Positions 35,704 through 47,816 of a stretch of 64,000 nt of DNA are shown piece after piece. The notes below the pieces were generated by a model. It was not told the DNA's origin. It did not search any database and saw only the letters and a program-made list of their open reading frames with translations. Location: contig JADIIX010000006.1 in NCBI GenBank assembly GCA_027604505.1, forward strand, positions 67,746 to 131,745, given 5' to 3'. This DNA comes from Gonapodya sp. JEL0774 (taxonomy: Eukaryota; Monoblepharomycota; Monoblepharidomycetes; Monoblepharidales; Gonapodyaceae). How positions within the stretch are numbered: position 1 is the first letter of the stretch; each line of letters starts with the position of its first letter. Made by a program: the position numbers and the translations under genes.

Positions 35704-38315
35704 CTAGTCAAACTCTCCAAACCTCTGCCAAATGTTGAGTCCGTACTTCTCCCCCTTCAGAGGCGGTGTGCCTGCGTGGAGAGTCCTGAGCGGATAATTC
35801 AGAGTTCACGACGGAAAAGAATGAGGCAAGAGGCGTGACAAGTACGACGTGAGAGTTGGTGAGGTTGCACCAGACAATCTTCAACCGACATGTGGCTTAC
35901 CTCTGGTCTCCATTCCCTTGAGGATCCACATTAACCCAAAACGCCGCTCTAGACACAAGCGGGAGGAGAAAAATAACGTTGAAAGAATCGGATATGAGCA
36001 CAAATAATAATAAACAGATTGGGGAATAAAACGGGTGGAAGAGCATCTCTATGCCCTTACGGCCGAAACCGCCACTCGTGGCAAATGTGGAGATGACACG
36101 AATGAGATTTCAACTCACCGTCCTTTTTTGGGCCAGCTACACAACCACGTGTCCCGATGGATGAATTTGAGGAACCACGTTGCCAGGATGTGCACGCAAG
36201 GAAAGACGATTCATACGAGTGTCAGTGTGTCGTCATCAATCGCAACATCAAACAGGCTTCCTTGAACCACTTCCTAACTCACACCGACACACCTCCCTCA
36301 GCGTCCACGCCAAAGTTCCCCGTGACTGGCTTTCCAGTCACGTTGACGTGAGGAAACCATGTCTTGCCGCCCGACTCTACGTCGTTGAGGTATACAAAGC
36401 TGGATTTGATTCGAGGCCGCGGGCGGGGTGAGATTGGGGATACGCGATCACAATGGGGTCGAATGCAAGAGAAACATGCCCACACAGAGCGATTGGACGG
36501 AAATATTTGAGTGAAATCATGACATTCCAGAGACGCTATCCGTGAGAAAGTCTTCTGACGGATAAACACTTACAAAGTTGTCACCCTTTGCCCTCCTCTC
36601 AGAAGGTGAGGTGCCGAAATGGGATCCTGGGGGGGGAACCAGTCATGGTGGACCTTGTAGGCCCAAGAACAGCGAAGAGGCGTGTGGGAGGGGGCGCAGG
36701 CGAGACAATGTCAACTATTTGCCTTCTAAAGTAAGGAGGGAGCCGTTTTCTTGGAAAGTGACTCAAAGATCCGCGCCCGGGCTCTATCCGGCAAGCTTTG
36801 ATTTGTGATTTTGGTAAATCATTCGAAATACTTGCTCTGCACGGTGCCCTGTGATGGTTCACTCCATAAGAGTTCCGAGTCTAACGACTTCCCAGTCGGC
36901 TCTGCTCTATTCTCCTACGCCTTTGATCTCCCCCGCCGCCCCCCACTCACCTTGTACTGCTTTCCTTCCTCGTAGTGCACACTCTGCAATGATTCCGTGT
37001 TCCGGACGGGATACCCCGAGAATGCGGCGGCGCGTGCTTCGACGCAGCGGATGACGGGATCACCAGAGCGACTACGGGGGACAGGAGAGGGGATGGATAC
37101 GTCTGACACTTTACACTCACCGGCTTTCACACGGTCTATTGATTCACTCACGGTAAGTACGCCGTGCTACTTGTCCGGTAATCAGAAACTACGCGGAACT
37201 CTTTGTTGGTCTCGTCGTCTGTCTCTGAGACGACAGTGGAGCGGCTGTAGAGGGGCTTGCTGGCACATGGGAAGAGAAGCGTTGAAAGAAATGAGTATGG
37301 ATACCGGGTGATGAATACTTGGTCAACACTCCGGTCAGATGACAACTCTGCTCATTTTCCTGTTGCGTCTCCAAACTGGAAGTCACTAAGTGTATAGCCT
37401 CTCGAACCACTACTACGCATCTACACCTCTCAACTCACGCCAATTCAATTAAATGCTCTGACTCGCCGATGCGGAGGAAACTGTCAATCACGAACAGGAG
37501 AGGATCTCTGGTTCATAGCGGGGTGATCATTTTGTGGCAGTGGGGTGCAGACAAAAGGTCAAATGGTGAGAAAGGGGCTGTGTTGGCCAGTTAGGGCATA
37601 TGTGATTGGGAGGAAATGTCCCGTTGATTCCACCTGTCTGAACCCATTGCATACCGTTCAAGCAATTATCCAGAGTAGCATACAGGCATCCCCAGACATG
37701 TGCAAATGTCCACTTTGACGCGATGCAACTCAATTGAATTGTATGGGTCCTCGTTACCAACCTACTGATCATGTGGACACCCGAAAAGGTGGTGTCACAC
37801 TCGTACCTGGGATATTGAACAAAGTAAGTGAAGGAATTAATTAATTCGAAAGCTAATAGAAAGATGTCAAAGTTTCATTTGCCACAAAAGTCTCGGTGGA
37901 GAGGTGGTCGCACCGGAGGCGATCTTGAGACTCACTCGTCCAACGTGGACCAAGGTTTTCCTAGCAAGCCATCGGCATTCTTGTAAGCCACTATTTTGTG
38001 TCCCTCAATTGGTTTGACGTCGAGCGGGGGCTTTGAAGGTTTCCCCAGCGCGGAGAATGGGACACGGAAGGGGGAGTTGATGACAGGGGGAAGTTGCGGG
38101 GCGGGAGAGGGCTGCACGACGGTAGAGGAAGGAAACAGGAACGAGCTATATGCAGGGATGTGGAGTGCGAGGGAGAGGCCGAGAAGAAGGAGGAGAGGGA
38201 GGGAGAAGGTAGTCGAAGCCGAGTTTGATGCCGATGCCGCTGGAGACGAAACCGGTGCGCCCTTTGAGCCATTCTGCTTAGCCATAGTTGCGGAGGACGG
38301 CTGGGTTGTCGCCAT
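35704..38315 (-). CDS. Prolyl 4-hydroxylase-like 2OG-Fe(II) dioxygenase, membrane-anchored
   Basis: The start is ATG 38313-38315 (MATTQPSSATMAKQNGSKG). A signal-anchor helix lies near residues 35-55 (SLPLLLLLGLSLALHIPAY), so the enzyme is probably a type II ER/Golgi membrane protein. Small exons follow over 2 kb. Recognisable blocks are DPVIRCVEARAAAFSGYPV with SLQSVHYEEGKQYK, just before the first iron-ligand region; FVYLNDVESGGKTWFP, the P4H strand motif; AFWVNVDPQGNGDQ; and a last exon TLHAGTPPLKGEKYGLNIW, with the second His and the 2-oxoglutarate-binding Lys, ending FGEFD at TAG 35704-35706. The exon with HxD is expected between about 36910 and 36570 but I could not place it exactly. The family hydroxylates prolines in secreted or nuclear proteins; the substrate here is unknown. 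Confidence 0.75.
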
Positions 38316-38460
38316 TGCGGGTCTGGCGGTCACAACTGTTTGTACTGCGTTACTGTGGGGAGGTGGCAGGGACGGTGACCAAGCCAGGCAGAACTCACTC
38401 GTGCCTCGTGCCTCGGGTCCAGGTCGCGCTTTCTTGAAATTTTGAAATACAAAAAAATTG
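38316..38460. promoter_or_regulatory. Short bidirectional promoter, P4H-like/dihydrofolate synthase
   Basis: There are 145 bp between the divergent start codons at 38315 and 38461. No core element is obvious. Confidence 0.45.
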
Positions 38461-40143
38461 ATGGATCTCGGACTTGAACGAATTCGTCGTCTCCTTCATG
38501 TTCTTGGTAATCCTCAGCGGGCGTACGACGTCATTCATGTTGCTGGCACGAACGGGAAAGGGTGAGTGAGATAAAGTGAAAGCAGACGGTCCAATATAGA
38601 GTCATCCAAGAAGTGTCTTTTTCTCAGATGATGAGCGACATGGTCTTTTATTAGTCTGTGCGGCATATGTTATCCATCCATGTTCCTGGAATCATCTTCT
38701 GAATCATCCGTTAGATTGCTCACGTTACCCATTAAAACTCTCGACCTCAGCTCCATATGCGCCACCCTCGCCACCTTGCTGCATCACACCTCCACATCTA
38801 CCCACCGCCCGCTGCGCATCGCCCGTCTCACGTCCCCGCATCTCCTCCACCCGTCCGACTCACTATCCCTCAACGACAGTCCTGTTTCACCATCGACTTA
38901 CTCCGCCGCCCTCTCTCACGTCTCTTTGATAGACTCCAAGCATGGTATAGGCTGCACTTCATTCGAGCTCGCCACCGCTGCGGCACTATCACTCTTTCAG
39001 GAGAAAGAAGTCGATCTGGCAGTTGTGGAAGTCGGCCTCGGTGGCCGACTCGACGCGACTAACGTCTTTGACGATCCCGCCAACCCACCCATCACTGTGC
39101 TCGCGTCCGTGGGACTTGACCATACCGCCCAGCTTGGCCCAACTGTGCGCCATATCGCCACCGAGAAGTGTGGAATTTTCAAGAAAGGCTGCATTGCCGT
39201 GATTAGCCCACAACAATTCGCAACTGAGGTCCGGGAAGTTGTGCAGCGGGAGGCTGAGCGTGCTGGGGTGGCGCAAGTGGTGTGGGTAGAACGCGCAGAA
39301 TGGGTCGAGAAAGCAGGGCGCGAGGGCACGTTGCTCACACCAGCACCATCGACATCGAGTTCGGCTCCCCCAGCGGAGCCATTTTCGCTCGCTCTTGGCG
39401 CTTTCCCCGCCGATCACCCGTCACCCCCTCGCCTGGCCCACATCCCGTCACCACCCAACTCGATGTACCCTCCTTTAACATATCCCCTTTCACTGCCGGG
39501 TGCTTTCCAACTATCGAACTCCGCTACTGCCATCGCGGCACTCCGCGCTCTGGTCAACCGTTCCAATATGAAGGAGAAGTACGCAAGGGCAGCCGATCCG
39601 GAAACGATCGCACGGGGCATGGCTGCGGTGAAGTGGCCTGGCAGATTAGAGTGGCGGACAATAGGTACGATGGAGAGTGTGGATAAACGTGGTAATGGTC
39701 GAGCATGGTTCTTGGTCGACGGGGCACACAACACGCAGTCTGCGATCGCTTTGCGAACATATATTGACGGCTGGCTCGCCTCTCGCCACGGACCCGCCAC
39801 TGACACCCTCCCTCCTGTAACGTGGGCCCTCGCGCTCGCCGCCCACAAATCCCCCACGGACGTTCTCCCTCACCTCCTTCGCCCTGGTGACATTGTGCAC
39901 ACTGCGACGTTCCCCACGCCAATTGGCATGCCGTGGGTTTCCGCGACACCGCACGCAGCACTCGCAAGTGCAGTGGTGGATTGCGGTGCCACCACTGCGG
40001 GTGAAGTGCGTGACTGGGATGTGTTGAAGAAGGTCGTGGACGACGCGTGGAGGAACGGTGGGGTTTGTGTCGTAGCTGGCAGCTTGTATTGGGTGGGGGA
40101 AGTGAGCAGGTGGATGAAGGAGGGGACGATGGAGAACAATTAG
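38461..40143 (+). CDS. FOL3: Dihydrofolate synthase / folylpolyglutamate synthase family
   Basis: A Mur-ligase-fold ATP-dependent ligase that adds glutamate to dihydropteroate (folate biosynthesis) or to folates. Exon 1 starts [16 protein letters not shown] and ends [12 protein letters not shown] roughly 190-bp intron (38562-about 38751) joins in phase to S, completing the P-loop GTNGKGS. Then come [20 protein letters not shown], the [18 protein letters not shown] motif, [26 protein letters not shown], the C-terminal domain [29 protein letters not shown], and a Trp/Gly-rich end at TAG 40141-40143. The length (~520 aa) fits. Fungal FOL3 (DHFS only) and MET7/FPGS are hard to separate by eye. 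The short form, without an N-terminal mitochondrial extension, favours FOL3. Confidence 0.85.
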
Positions 40144-40609
40144 GAGGTGAAGATAAAGACTCGTGGACATGGTTCTTTGGCTCTACACCAGTAGAGTACT
40201 GGAAAAGCGACGCAGGAAGAAGTCAACTCGAGGATGATTCTCAGAATATTTACCAACACACCGTACCTTTACGCAACGTAGTGAAAGGCAGATGTATTAG
40301 GAAGGGGCAAAATGTGTCGCTCGCAGTCTTTACATGTGTGCAACTTCGTGGCAGGAATGGTGTTTCACTCATACACAAGCCCTCCTGCCATCCGAAAGCC
40401 GAGCAAGATTCATCGCTCATACTTGACTTAGCGTTACATAAATTGATGGCACGTTCGCTACTCCATCCTTTTCTCCCGATCTCCATTGCCGGTTGTACTC
40501 CAATCCAGCATCCGCAACCCAACGTAGAGCAATGTTTTGGGTTGTTGACGTCATCTTCTTCATGATACAAACTTATTTTTTTACTCTCCGAGAAGTTATT
40601 AGACCGATC

Positions 40610-42133
40610 ATGTCGATTCAGTCAGCTGATATGCCCCAAGAAGGGCCGAGGCGCTGCCACGACCTCTATCGTCTCACCTCCCGCCCCGTTACTGACTATC
40701 CCCGGGCATCCGTCCTCCAGGAACATGATTTAGAGCGACAAGATCAAAACATTGAAGCCTTGGAGAACCGGAATAACTGCGAGCGAGGCACGTCTGAGGA
40801 GAAGAGGGGATTTTTGGCTCGCTTGGGAAGAATTCTGTTCGTGGGAACACTCGTACACCCGCCCGTCGACATGGGAACCAATTTGTGGGACACGCCATGG
40901 GTGGGCTATGAGGATTTGACAATGTGAGTCTGCGTATTGTAATTTTTGGTGAGACGGGACGACTCCAGGTTTGATTGTTCAAGCGTGTAGTTACCACCCA
41001 ACGACGTTCTCCACAAGTTGGTATCGTCTCTTTCTCCACAACACTCCACTTTTCAGACGATTGCGTCGCTTCTTTTCGACCTTCTCGGCAAGATCTAATT
41101 CAAACTAGGGCATCCACATTGAACAGGAACTGGCAACTCCTTCCTCGTTCCCTATACCTGCGTCCCGCCTCTCCACTTACCGCGGCTCTCTTTCCATGAC
41201 AGTTGTACCCACGTTGCACCATAACTCACTCCTCACACCCCCGAACTGGCCAACAACTCGTCGACACCGCTGGTCTCGTGTTTGGCCAGCCCCATGCTCG
41301 TGGCGTTTCTGGGACCATTGGTGTCTTTTGTGGTTTTGGGGTATGCGGATCAGGCAACAAGAGGTGGTATTGGGGAATCAGATATTCGGTTCATGGCTAT
41401 GTCTTTTGGAGCTACAGTTGTGTTGACGGATCGAGTTGCCAGTTATGCTATGAACCAAGCCGCTGAAGGGTCACCGAACTCAGTTCACATCTCAAACCCG
41501 TCAAGTAGTACTTCTCTTTGCTGGTACGGCAACCCCACTCAGCCAGCCGCCGTAAGCGGGGCTTATATTCGCCCTTCCACTTTTCTCACGTTCACAGCTG
41601 TTTCCGTTTTATTGACATTTGTTTCACGAACATCTTTGGAGGACAAATAATATCGCGTGCATTACGTTGGGAATTCGGTAAGAACTTTCCTTCTTGGTAC
41701 TGGGTGACCTGTTTCATATCATTCCCGCTCACAGCAACTGTGTTTCAGCCAAGCCCATAGCGGCGGGTCTTTCAACAGGCCTGCCACTTGTGGCGATGGA
41801 AGTGGGTGATATGTTCTATTTAATGCGTTGACCGCGCTGTCGTGCTGACATTGCTTCGTTTTGTGTCAAGCTCACAGGCTGTGCCACTGCACTGTTCATA
41901 TTGGAGATGGAGCCACCTTGGGCTGGTTTTTTGTACGTCGCCATGCCATTGATAAGTGAGACAAGCACAGATTTTCCGTAAAGACTTTCACGGCGAGTCT
42001 ACTTCCATCGTTCCCGCCCACAGCTGGGAATATCACTATGTTTCTGATATGCTACCTCCTCAATAACGCTGCACCGGCGAGTTTTGCTTTGATCCGGATA
42101 GCGGCAGACTTGCACTCACGTTTTCGTACGTAG
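40610..42133 (+). CDS. HPP-family-like membrane protein lacking the HPP motif
   Basis: The start is MSIQSADMPQEGPRRCHDLY at ATG 40610. About 110 hydrophilic residues follow, then several hydrophobic segments. Recognisable pieces resemble the HPP transmembrane family: PMLVAFLGPLVSFVVLGY; MAMSFGATVVLTD (family: SFGASAVLLF); NIFGGQIISRALRWEF after an intron (family: QPRNVIGGHLLSAL); KPIAAGLSTGLPLVAME joined across an intron to GCATALFILEMEPPWAGFLY (family: HPPGGATAL); and NITMFLICYLLNN (family: ALLLNN). It ends HSRFRT at TAG 42131-42133. The His-Pro-Pro that names the family is replaced by LVAME. HPP proteins are implicated in nitrite transport in plants and cyanobacteria; transport here is inference. 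The exon around 41200-41280 has an unresolved frame. Confidence 0.5.
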
Positions 42134-42275
42134 GGACGACAATTTCCACGGTACTGGTTATGATGTAATATGTGTGACATAACGAGGGCAGTAGCGCCGG
42201 AGGAGCTGTTGCACTTCTCATTCTCCAATAAAACCCAAAATGCTTTTTATTTCTATTCTAAAATAAGATGGAGGT

Positions 42276-43978
42276 TTACTGCGCAGTGTATCCGCCATCG
42301 ACGGGGATCTAGGACAACAGTGAAGTTGAGTTAAAACGGAGGTTTGCTCACGCACGCGTTGTTTCATTAACACACCTCAGCGCCGGTGATAAAGGAGCTT
42401 TCTTCAGATGCTAAAAACAGGAAGACATTGGCTATATCGGTTGGGGTTCCAACTAAAACAGTGTTGCAAAATCAGACAGGAGCACCTTAAGAGAACTTTT
42501 AAAGATGAAAACTCACCGCGCTTAAGAGGCGTTGTCCGCTGTATCATCTCATCAAAATCAGTTCCTTGAGCCTTCATAACGCCTTGACTCAACGGCGTCT
42601 CGACGAAGCCCGGGTGAACCTTGATTCAATTCCAGAGATTGTATCACTTCAATTCATCACTCAGATAACTTGAAAACCCACCGAGTTCGCACGAATATTG
42701 AAATCATTCGAAGCGCAATAAATGGCAGTGGATTTGGTGAACGTCCGGACACCACCTCCAGTGGAAGAAACAGTGCCATAAATTGAAGGGAACCGGATAA
42801 GAAACGAGGGTCAGCGACATTGCGTTCACACGGGTATCGATTAGCTAACCTTTTGCTGCCGCATAAGCCGAATTCCTTCCTCCAAAGCCTCCAACCAGTC
42901 CCATGATAGAGGAGACGTTGATGATAGATTTAGATTCTACTGCTGTGTTTTTCTTCATCGAGCGAATAGCCTATATTCAGAAGCGAGAACAAGCGGTCGT
43001 GAGAGATGGTGATTACTCTGTTACATGATGGATTACCACAATGTGAACTCAGCTCACGTATTTTGTGCCCTGAAGCGAATCAACAGGTTTCATTGAAGGA
43101 GAAAGTTGAGGAGTTCATCGTTCAGCTCTTTTTTATCTTCGTAACTATCTCCAACATACCAGGAAGGTGCCATCCAAGTTCCTATAATGTGCGGAAATCA
43201 CCACTTGAAGTGACGTTTCAACAACGAACAAGTACTTACGGTCCTATTCGCGAACGCCATTGGTCTAATGTTTTGTCTTCGAGTGGTGTGCTTTCAGAAC
43301 CAACGCCAGCGCTGTGCATCGGGGGCCAGAGATTAGATTAACCAATTGAACAACTATTCGAAGAGCACGGACATCTAAACTTTCAAATCGCGCACCCCCT
43401 GTTTAGGGCTTTCTTCACTTACTTGTTAATCATCACATCAAGCGGACCGAACACGGCTTCCGCGTGTGCAACTGCGGCTTCCCACTGATCCTCTTTGGTA
43501 ACATCGAGAGGTACCCAAGTAGCTTGCCCAGGGCCATTTGTATTGATCTCTGAGGCCCGAATAGATGATGGATCATTTTCCAACCGAACAAATGATGAGG
43601 ACTCCCACACAAGGTACCTTCTACAGTCGTTTTCGCAGTAGCTTCTTGAGAAGGTAGATCGGAGATGACCACTCTCGCACCTTCTGATGCAAACATTTTG
43701 GCTGACACCCAAAGAAGATGAGTGGAAGTAGTTGAAATGGCAAACATTTATTCCCATAGTTCCCATTGCCCACGTACCCGCTGTGGCACCAAGTCCCCAT
43801 CCACTTCCACTACCTGAAATAAAGCTGTTCAAAGGCAATCACAAAATGGGTAAGATGGTTAGTGGAGAGAAGGAGGACGTTCGATCACCAAAATCGCGCT
43901 TCTAACTTACCAGACACGACCCAAACCCGTTGATGTATTCACCATTCGCAAAGGGCGCTCTGCTGTTCTCGGTGCCAT
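42276..43978 (-). CDS. Classical short-chain dehydrogenase/reductase, copy 2 (SDR2)
   Basis: A paralogue of SDR1. The first exon [18 protein letters not shown] ends GLGRV at the same codon position as SDR1; the next exon starts [17 protein letters not shown]. The following blocks are [73 protein letters not shown] (catalytic Tyr and Lys), [20 protein letters not shown] and a final exon [10 protein letters not shown] ending at TAA 42276-42278. Exon boundaries parallel those of SDR1, so the two arose by duplication of the genomic locus rather than by retroposition. Both copies look functional. It lies tail to tail with the HPP-like gene, 142 bp apart. Confidence 0.8.
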
Positions 43979-44030
43979 CGCTGATTCGTGAAACTCTGAA
44001 TCGAAGTTACGCTTTAAATTGGAGCTCGGC

Positions 44031-44180
44031 TAGAAGTGGAGCCGATGGACAAATAATGCCCGACACCTTCTCCTTGTTGCGACCCAACTAATAACCACTG
44101 TCGACTAGAAGTGGAGTCGATGGACGAACAATGCCCGACACCTTTTACCTGTTGCCACCCAACTAATAACCACTGTCGAG
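44031..44180. repeat. Two-copy 75-bp tandem direct repeat
   Basis: TAGAAGTGGAG(C/T)CGATGGAC begins at 44031 and again at 44106. Both copies run through CAACTAATAACCACTGTCGA, with about 8 mismatches over 75 bp. The repeat sits 53 bp upstream of the SDR2 start codon, so it could be a duplicated promoter element. The reverse strand is open through both copies, but no motif supports translation. Confidence 0.8.
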
Positions 44181-44412
44181 TTTGTCGATACAACAGAGGA
44201 AGGGGTTTCGACAGCCCCGTTTCGGAATTCAACAAGATTTGTCAAACGTATTGTCATGACACTTCCAAAGAATTTTGACTCTTTACTTTTGTCAATTATT
44301 TTATGATTTTTGGAGTATGGTTTATCACCATGATTCGACCACCTGGGCGAACCTGCGTTGTTGCTGGAAACCCACTCTTTCAAAATTCAACACCACTGTC
44401 CAACAGGGAGAG

Positions 44413-45533
44413 ATGCTTGGTGGATCTAAGACGTCTAAGACGAAAGCGGTCTCCAAGCCACCAAAACAGGTCGCCAGTCGTGAGCTCTTAGTCTTGCTCT
44501 GGGTGTGAGAATTCACAATGACACCACGATTCTAAAATCAGGCCCGAAACCCCAAAGCGTCCTAAGGCCAAGCCTTTTGGAGGAGCCTAGCGATGAGCCA
44601 GATACGCAAGAAGCGGCGGATACAGATGCTGGGTGCGTTTTCTCCCCGAATGATTCCGGCCAGTTGAGAAGCAACTTTGATCGCACCACTCAGAGAGATT
44701 GCACGAATGCTGGGACTCTTCCAAGCCTCTCTCTTGAAAAAGAAGAATGAAAAAGCGAAGCAGGTGGAAGCAGCAATCAGAGATGTCCGTTCTGTGCCGT
44801 CCAGTTGTTGGCGTCCTGTCTGCTGAACGTTCGAATTGGGGAACCTACATAGAAACTCGACGGCGCAGCGTTTGAATTACAGGAAAAGATTGATTCACAT
44901 CTCAGTAAAATGTGAGCATGAAATGCCAGCTGAAGCAAGTAGATCCATCTGTCAATTGTTAATGTTTGCCCATGATACATACATTCTCTCGCTTCAGTGA
45001 AGCAATCGTTGAGGAGCACAAGCGCAAGCGGGACGAAACCATTGATGCTATTGTATCGCACACAAAAAAGCTCAAATCTGCTTTCGAACGTCAAGTGGTA
45101 ATGGCTACCCGAGTTTACTGTTGTGAGTGATGACGTATTCGGTTATCCTTAGGGCGAGCAGCTTGAAGGAATCGACGAGCTCGAAAGACATATTACTCAA
45201 AACAGCAAGACGATCAGGGTTGCTTTAGGTGCTTGGGATAATCTCTGTGAGTTCCGTCCACCTTGCAGTCCTTTGGTTGATGAAGATTTTCACGGACGTG
45301 GTGGTACCTGTCAGCGAGCGCCCAAAGAGCGGAGATCGACACAGCCGTCGAGCAAATCCAGGATGAACGCAATCGGTACCGTCTTACGGTTAAAAAGAAA
45401 TCTAAGGTAGTGCTCTTTTCGCGAGTTCGCGAATACGGTTCCTGACATTGTCGATTATGGACAAATTTCTGTTTATCAGGAAGCTGCAGCAAGCAACGCT
45501 CAGCAGGCTTTCTCACTCGCCCTTGGCGTTTAG
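44413..45533 (+). CDS. Unknown coiled-coil protein
   Basis: Several short exons with strongly helical, charged sequence end in a common frame. A candidate start is ATG 44413 (MLGGSKTSKTKAVSKPPKQ). Likely exons follow at about 44540-44670 (acidic, SLLEEPSDEPDTQEAADTDA) and about 44672-44790 (LREIARMLGLFQASLLKKKN with EKAKQVEAAIRD). The last exons give EAIVEEHKRKRDETIDAIVS with KLKSAFERQV, EQLEGIDELERHITQNSKTI, AEIDTAVEQIQDERNRYRLT, and finally EAAASNAQQAFSLALGV at TAG 45531-45533. Heptad-like spacing suggests a coiled coil of about 120 residues at the C-terminus. No family is recognised. The first two exon joins are not phase-verified, so the N-terminus is uncertain. Confidence 0.55.
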
Positions 45534-45642
45534 ATAGGCTACACGTCCAGATCGGTTACAACCTCTCTCTTTGCCACATCAATGTTGTCACCGATTCGAT
45601 TGCCTCAGACAATACAGAACCCAAAATTCGCTTTTAACTGCT

Positions 45643-47816
45643 CTACAACTTCCCTTTCCCTTTCAACACAACCCCACGCTCCATGTAATCAATAGCCTGT
45701 TTGTTCAGACCAGGCACCATGGCTGCGTAGGCCTTGGCAAACGTGCTCGATGCCTACGAAGGGAACAAAGAGGAAATGCAGTCAAATATGTCTTCAAATA
45801 CCGAACGGCAAACTAACCTGCCCACGAGCCTCCCGCACCGCGATACCTTGCATAATGACAGCAGATTTGAGACGAGAGAAGCACCTGATTGCCCAGCCAA
45901 GCCATGATCGTCAACAAAGTTCCCACCTGCACAACTCAAAACTGAAAACAAGCTCACATGCAAAAGTCCCAAACACCCCATACACCCTCTAAGCTTCTCC
46001 CCGCTTCATCGGCGTATGCCCGGAGGTAAGCCACTGGATCGTGCTCTTCGTATCCAGGACCCCGATTGATGGCTGGGGAAGTTGGGGTGAGTGGGCCACC
46101 GGCACCTGGTTGCTGGAAGAAAGATCCCAGAAGAGTGGCGACGTCAGCAAGGGGGTCTTTTATGGAGAGATGGGGATGGGAAGCTGAGGCAAATGCATAA
46201 GAAGGGCAACTTAAGTGAACTCACGGCCGATAGTGCTGAGCTCCCAATCCAAGATGCCGATGATCCGGGGCTCGGTGTTGTGCACAATGACATTGTGAAG
46301 ACTAGAATCGCCGTGAACAATGGCGATCTGCGATGTACGCCCCACGAAGTCAATACCCTCCTCTGTGTCCCTCAAACACCACTCCCCCACTCACCTCATC
46401 CGGGATCATGTTTTTCTGCAACCACGCAACAATATCGTCGAATCTTTCAATTTGGGGAACAAGAGCACCGTCAGGGTATTTCACTTTCCGCTGTGCCGCG
46501 TGAATTTGAGACCAAGTGCGAAGCTGGCGGGGATAAAAGTCTCCGATCTTGTGGAATCCCTTTTGACCAGCGAGGCCGCACGCTTTCGGGTCCACTTTGT
46601 GCATACGGGCGAAAGTGCGAGCACAGGAAATGTATCTTGAGAGAGTGAGTTGGTGTGTGCGAGGGAAGATTAGAAGGGGCAGCAGACTCGAGGAATGCTT
46701 GTGACTCACATTTCACGGCGGTCCTGAAGGGGCACTTTGAGAAGTCTGGTGTCGGTAAAAATGCGTCCCTCCAAAAAGTCCATCACGTAGAACTTTGTTG
46801 ATTTGAAGGTGCCGACTGTCAGAATCCAGGCAAACTCTGGAAAATACACTTGCCGAGCTCACCATAGCACCCGCAATGCTGCGGTCTTCTTCTAAGAAAT
46901 ATACTTTCGGGACGGGGAGCGAGGTCGTGCTGCAGAGGGCATTAAGTACTCTGAACTCGCGGTCGACTAGGGATGTGAAGTGAGGGAATGGGAACAAATA
47001 TGAGTGACTCTCATAAAAATCGAGTGGTACAGCATCGACATATGATAAGTGTCTTTGTAAGATGGGCATTTGATCACTCTAGTCCGAGGTCTCCGCGTCA
47101 ATTCATGAGGGTCTTCAATTTCCAGGTCATGTTCTGTGGTTGCACCAAAGCAGTGGCGCAAAACAACCAGTCTCAGCCTTTTCTTATCATTTTTTCTTCT
47201 CTCCGATGTACAAATGACGATCAGTTACATCACTCTTGTGTGACTCACCTTGATGAGCGGTGTCTGACACAAGTTCGCCAGGGGGTTTTCTACGGACGAC
47301 TAAGGCACGACCTTTGGCGTCAGTAATCTTAAAAGTTGGGTTGCCTTCACGGTGAGCGTTCCGCGGAATAGTTGTTGCGGGTCACGAATGGATTATGCGG
47401 CGTGAGATCAGTGAGGAGTACACGTTGAACGGATCTCGCGGTGGACGAAGAGCGGGATTGGAGCTCACTTTGCCCGCTAGCGAACTTCTTGATCTTGACT
47501 AAACACACGCCCATAGGGTGATAGGTGTCCATCGAACTGTGAAATCCCACAATACAAAGGATGGATCTTCAAACATCACTCACCCGGTAGTACTAGGTCC
47601 GGAATCTTCGCCTTAAGGAATCCAGAGAAAACATCGACATTGAAGTCGGCGGCAGAGTCGATGGTTTGCTGACCAAGCTCTGAAGTCAACCAAGAGGATC
47701 GGGATGTGTCGGAAAGAGTATCCCGTCACCATCCGAAAATGATAATGAGCTGGAGTGCGCTTTGCCAAGGGGATTGCGCAAGGAATCACACCTGGAACCT
47801 CCGAGAATTCAGACAT
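45643..47816 (-). CDS. APH-family phosphotransferase (ACAD10/11 N-domain-like)
   Basis: A kinase-fold small-molecule phosphotransferase. The start is MSEFSEVPG at ATG 47816. Exons join in phase through ELGQQTIDSAADFNVDVFSG and KKFASGQ to SNPTFKITDAKGRALVVRRK (the beta-strand Lys region), PPGELVSDTAHQ, VDREFRVLNALCSTTSLPVP, FYVMDFLEGRIFTDTRLLKV and ARTFARMHKVDPKACGL. The catalytic loop is IVHGDSSLHNVIVHNTEPRI and the metal-binding Asp is in GILDWELSTIG. The tail includes DPLADVATLLGSFFQQPGAG, GYEEHDPVAYLRAYADEAG and VIMQGIAVREARGQ; it ends at TAG 45643-45645. The order matches the APH domain found in ACAD10/11 and in stand-alone fungal proteins. There is no acyl-CoA dehydrogenase domain here. 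The substrate is unknown (4-hydroxyacyl-CoA is known for ACAD10/11). Confidence 0.85.

Noticed and set aside
40610-42133. Aquaporin/MIP channel
   Set aside because: The SGAYIRPS segment that suggested an NPA box lies in an intron; no NPA motif remains and HPP-family blocks fit better.
44031-44180. CRISPR-like or minisatellite array
   Set aside because: Only two adjacent copies without spacers, in a eukaryotic genome.
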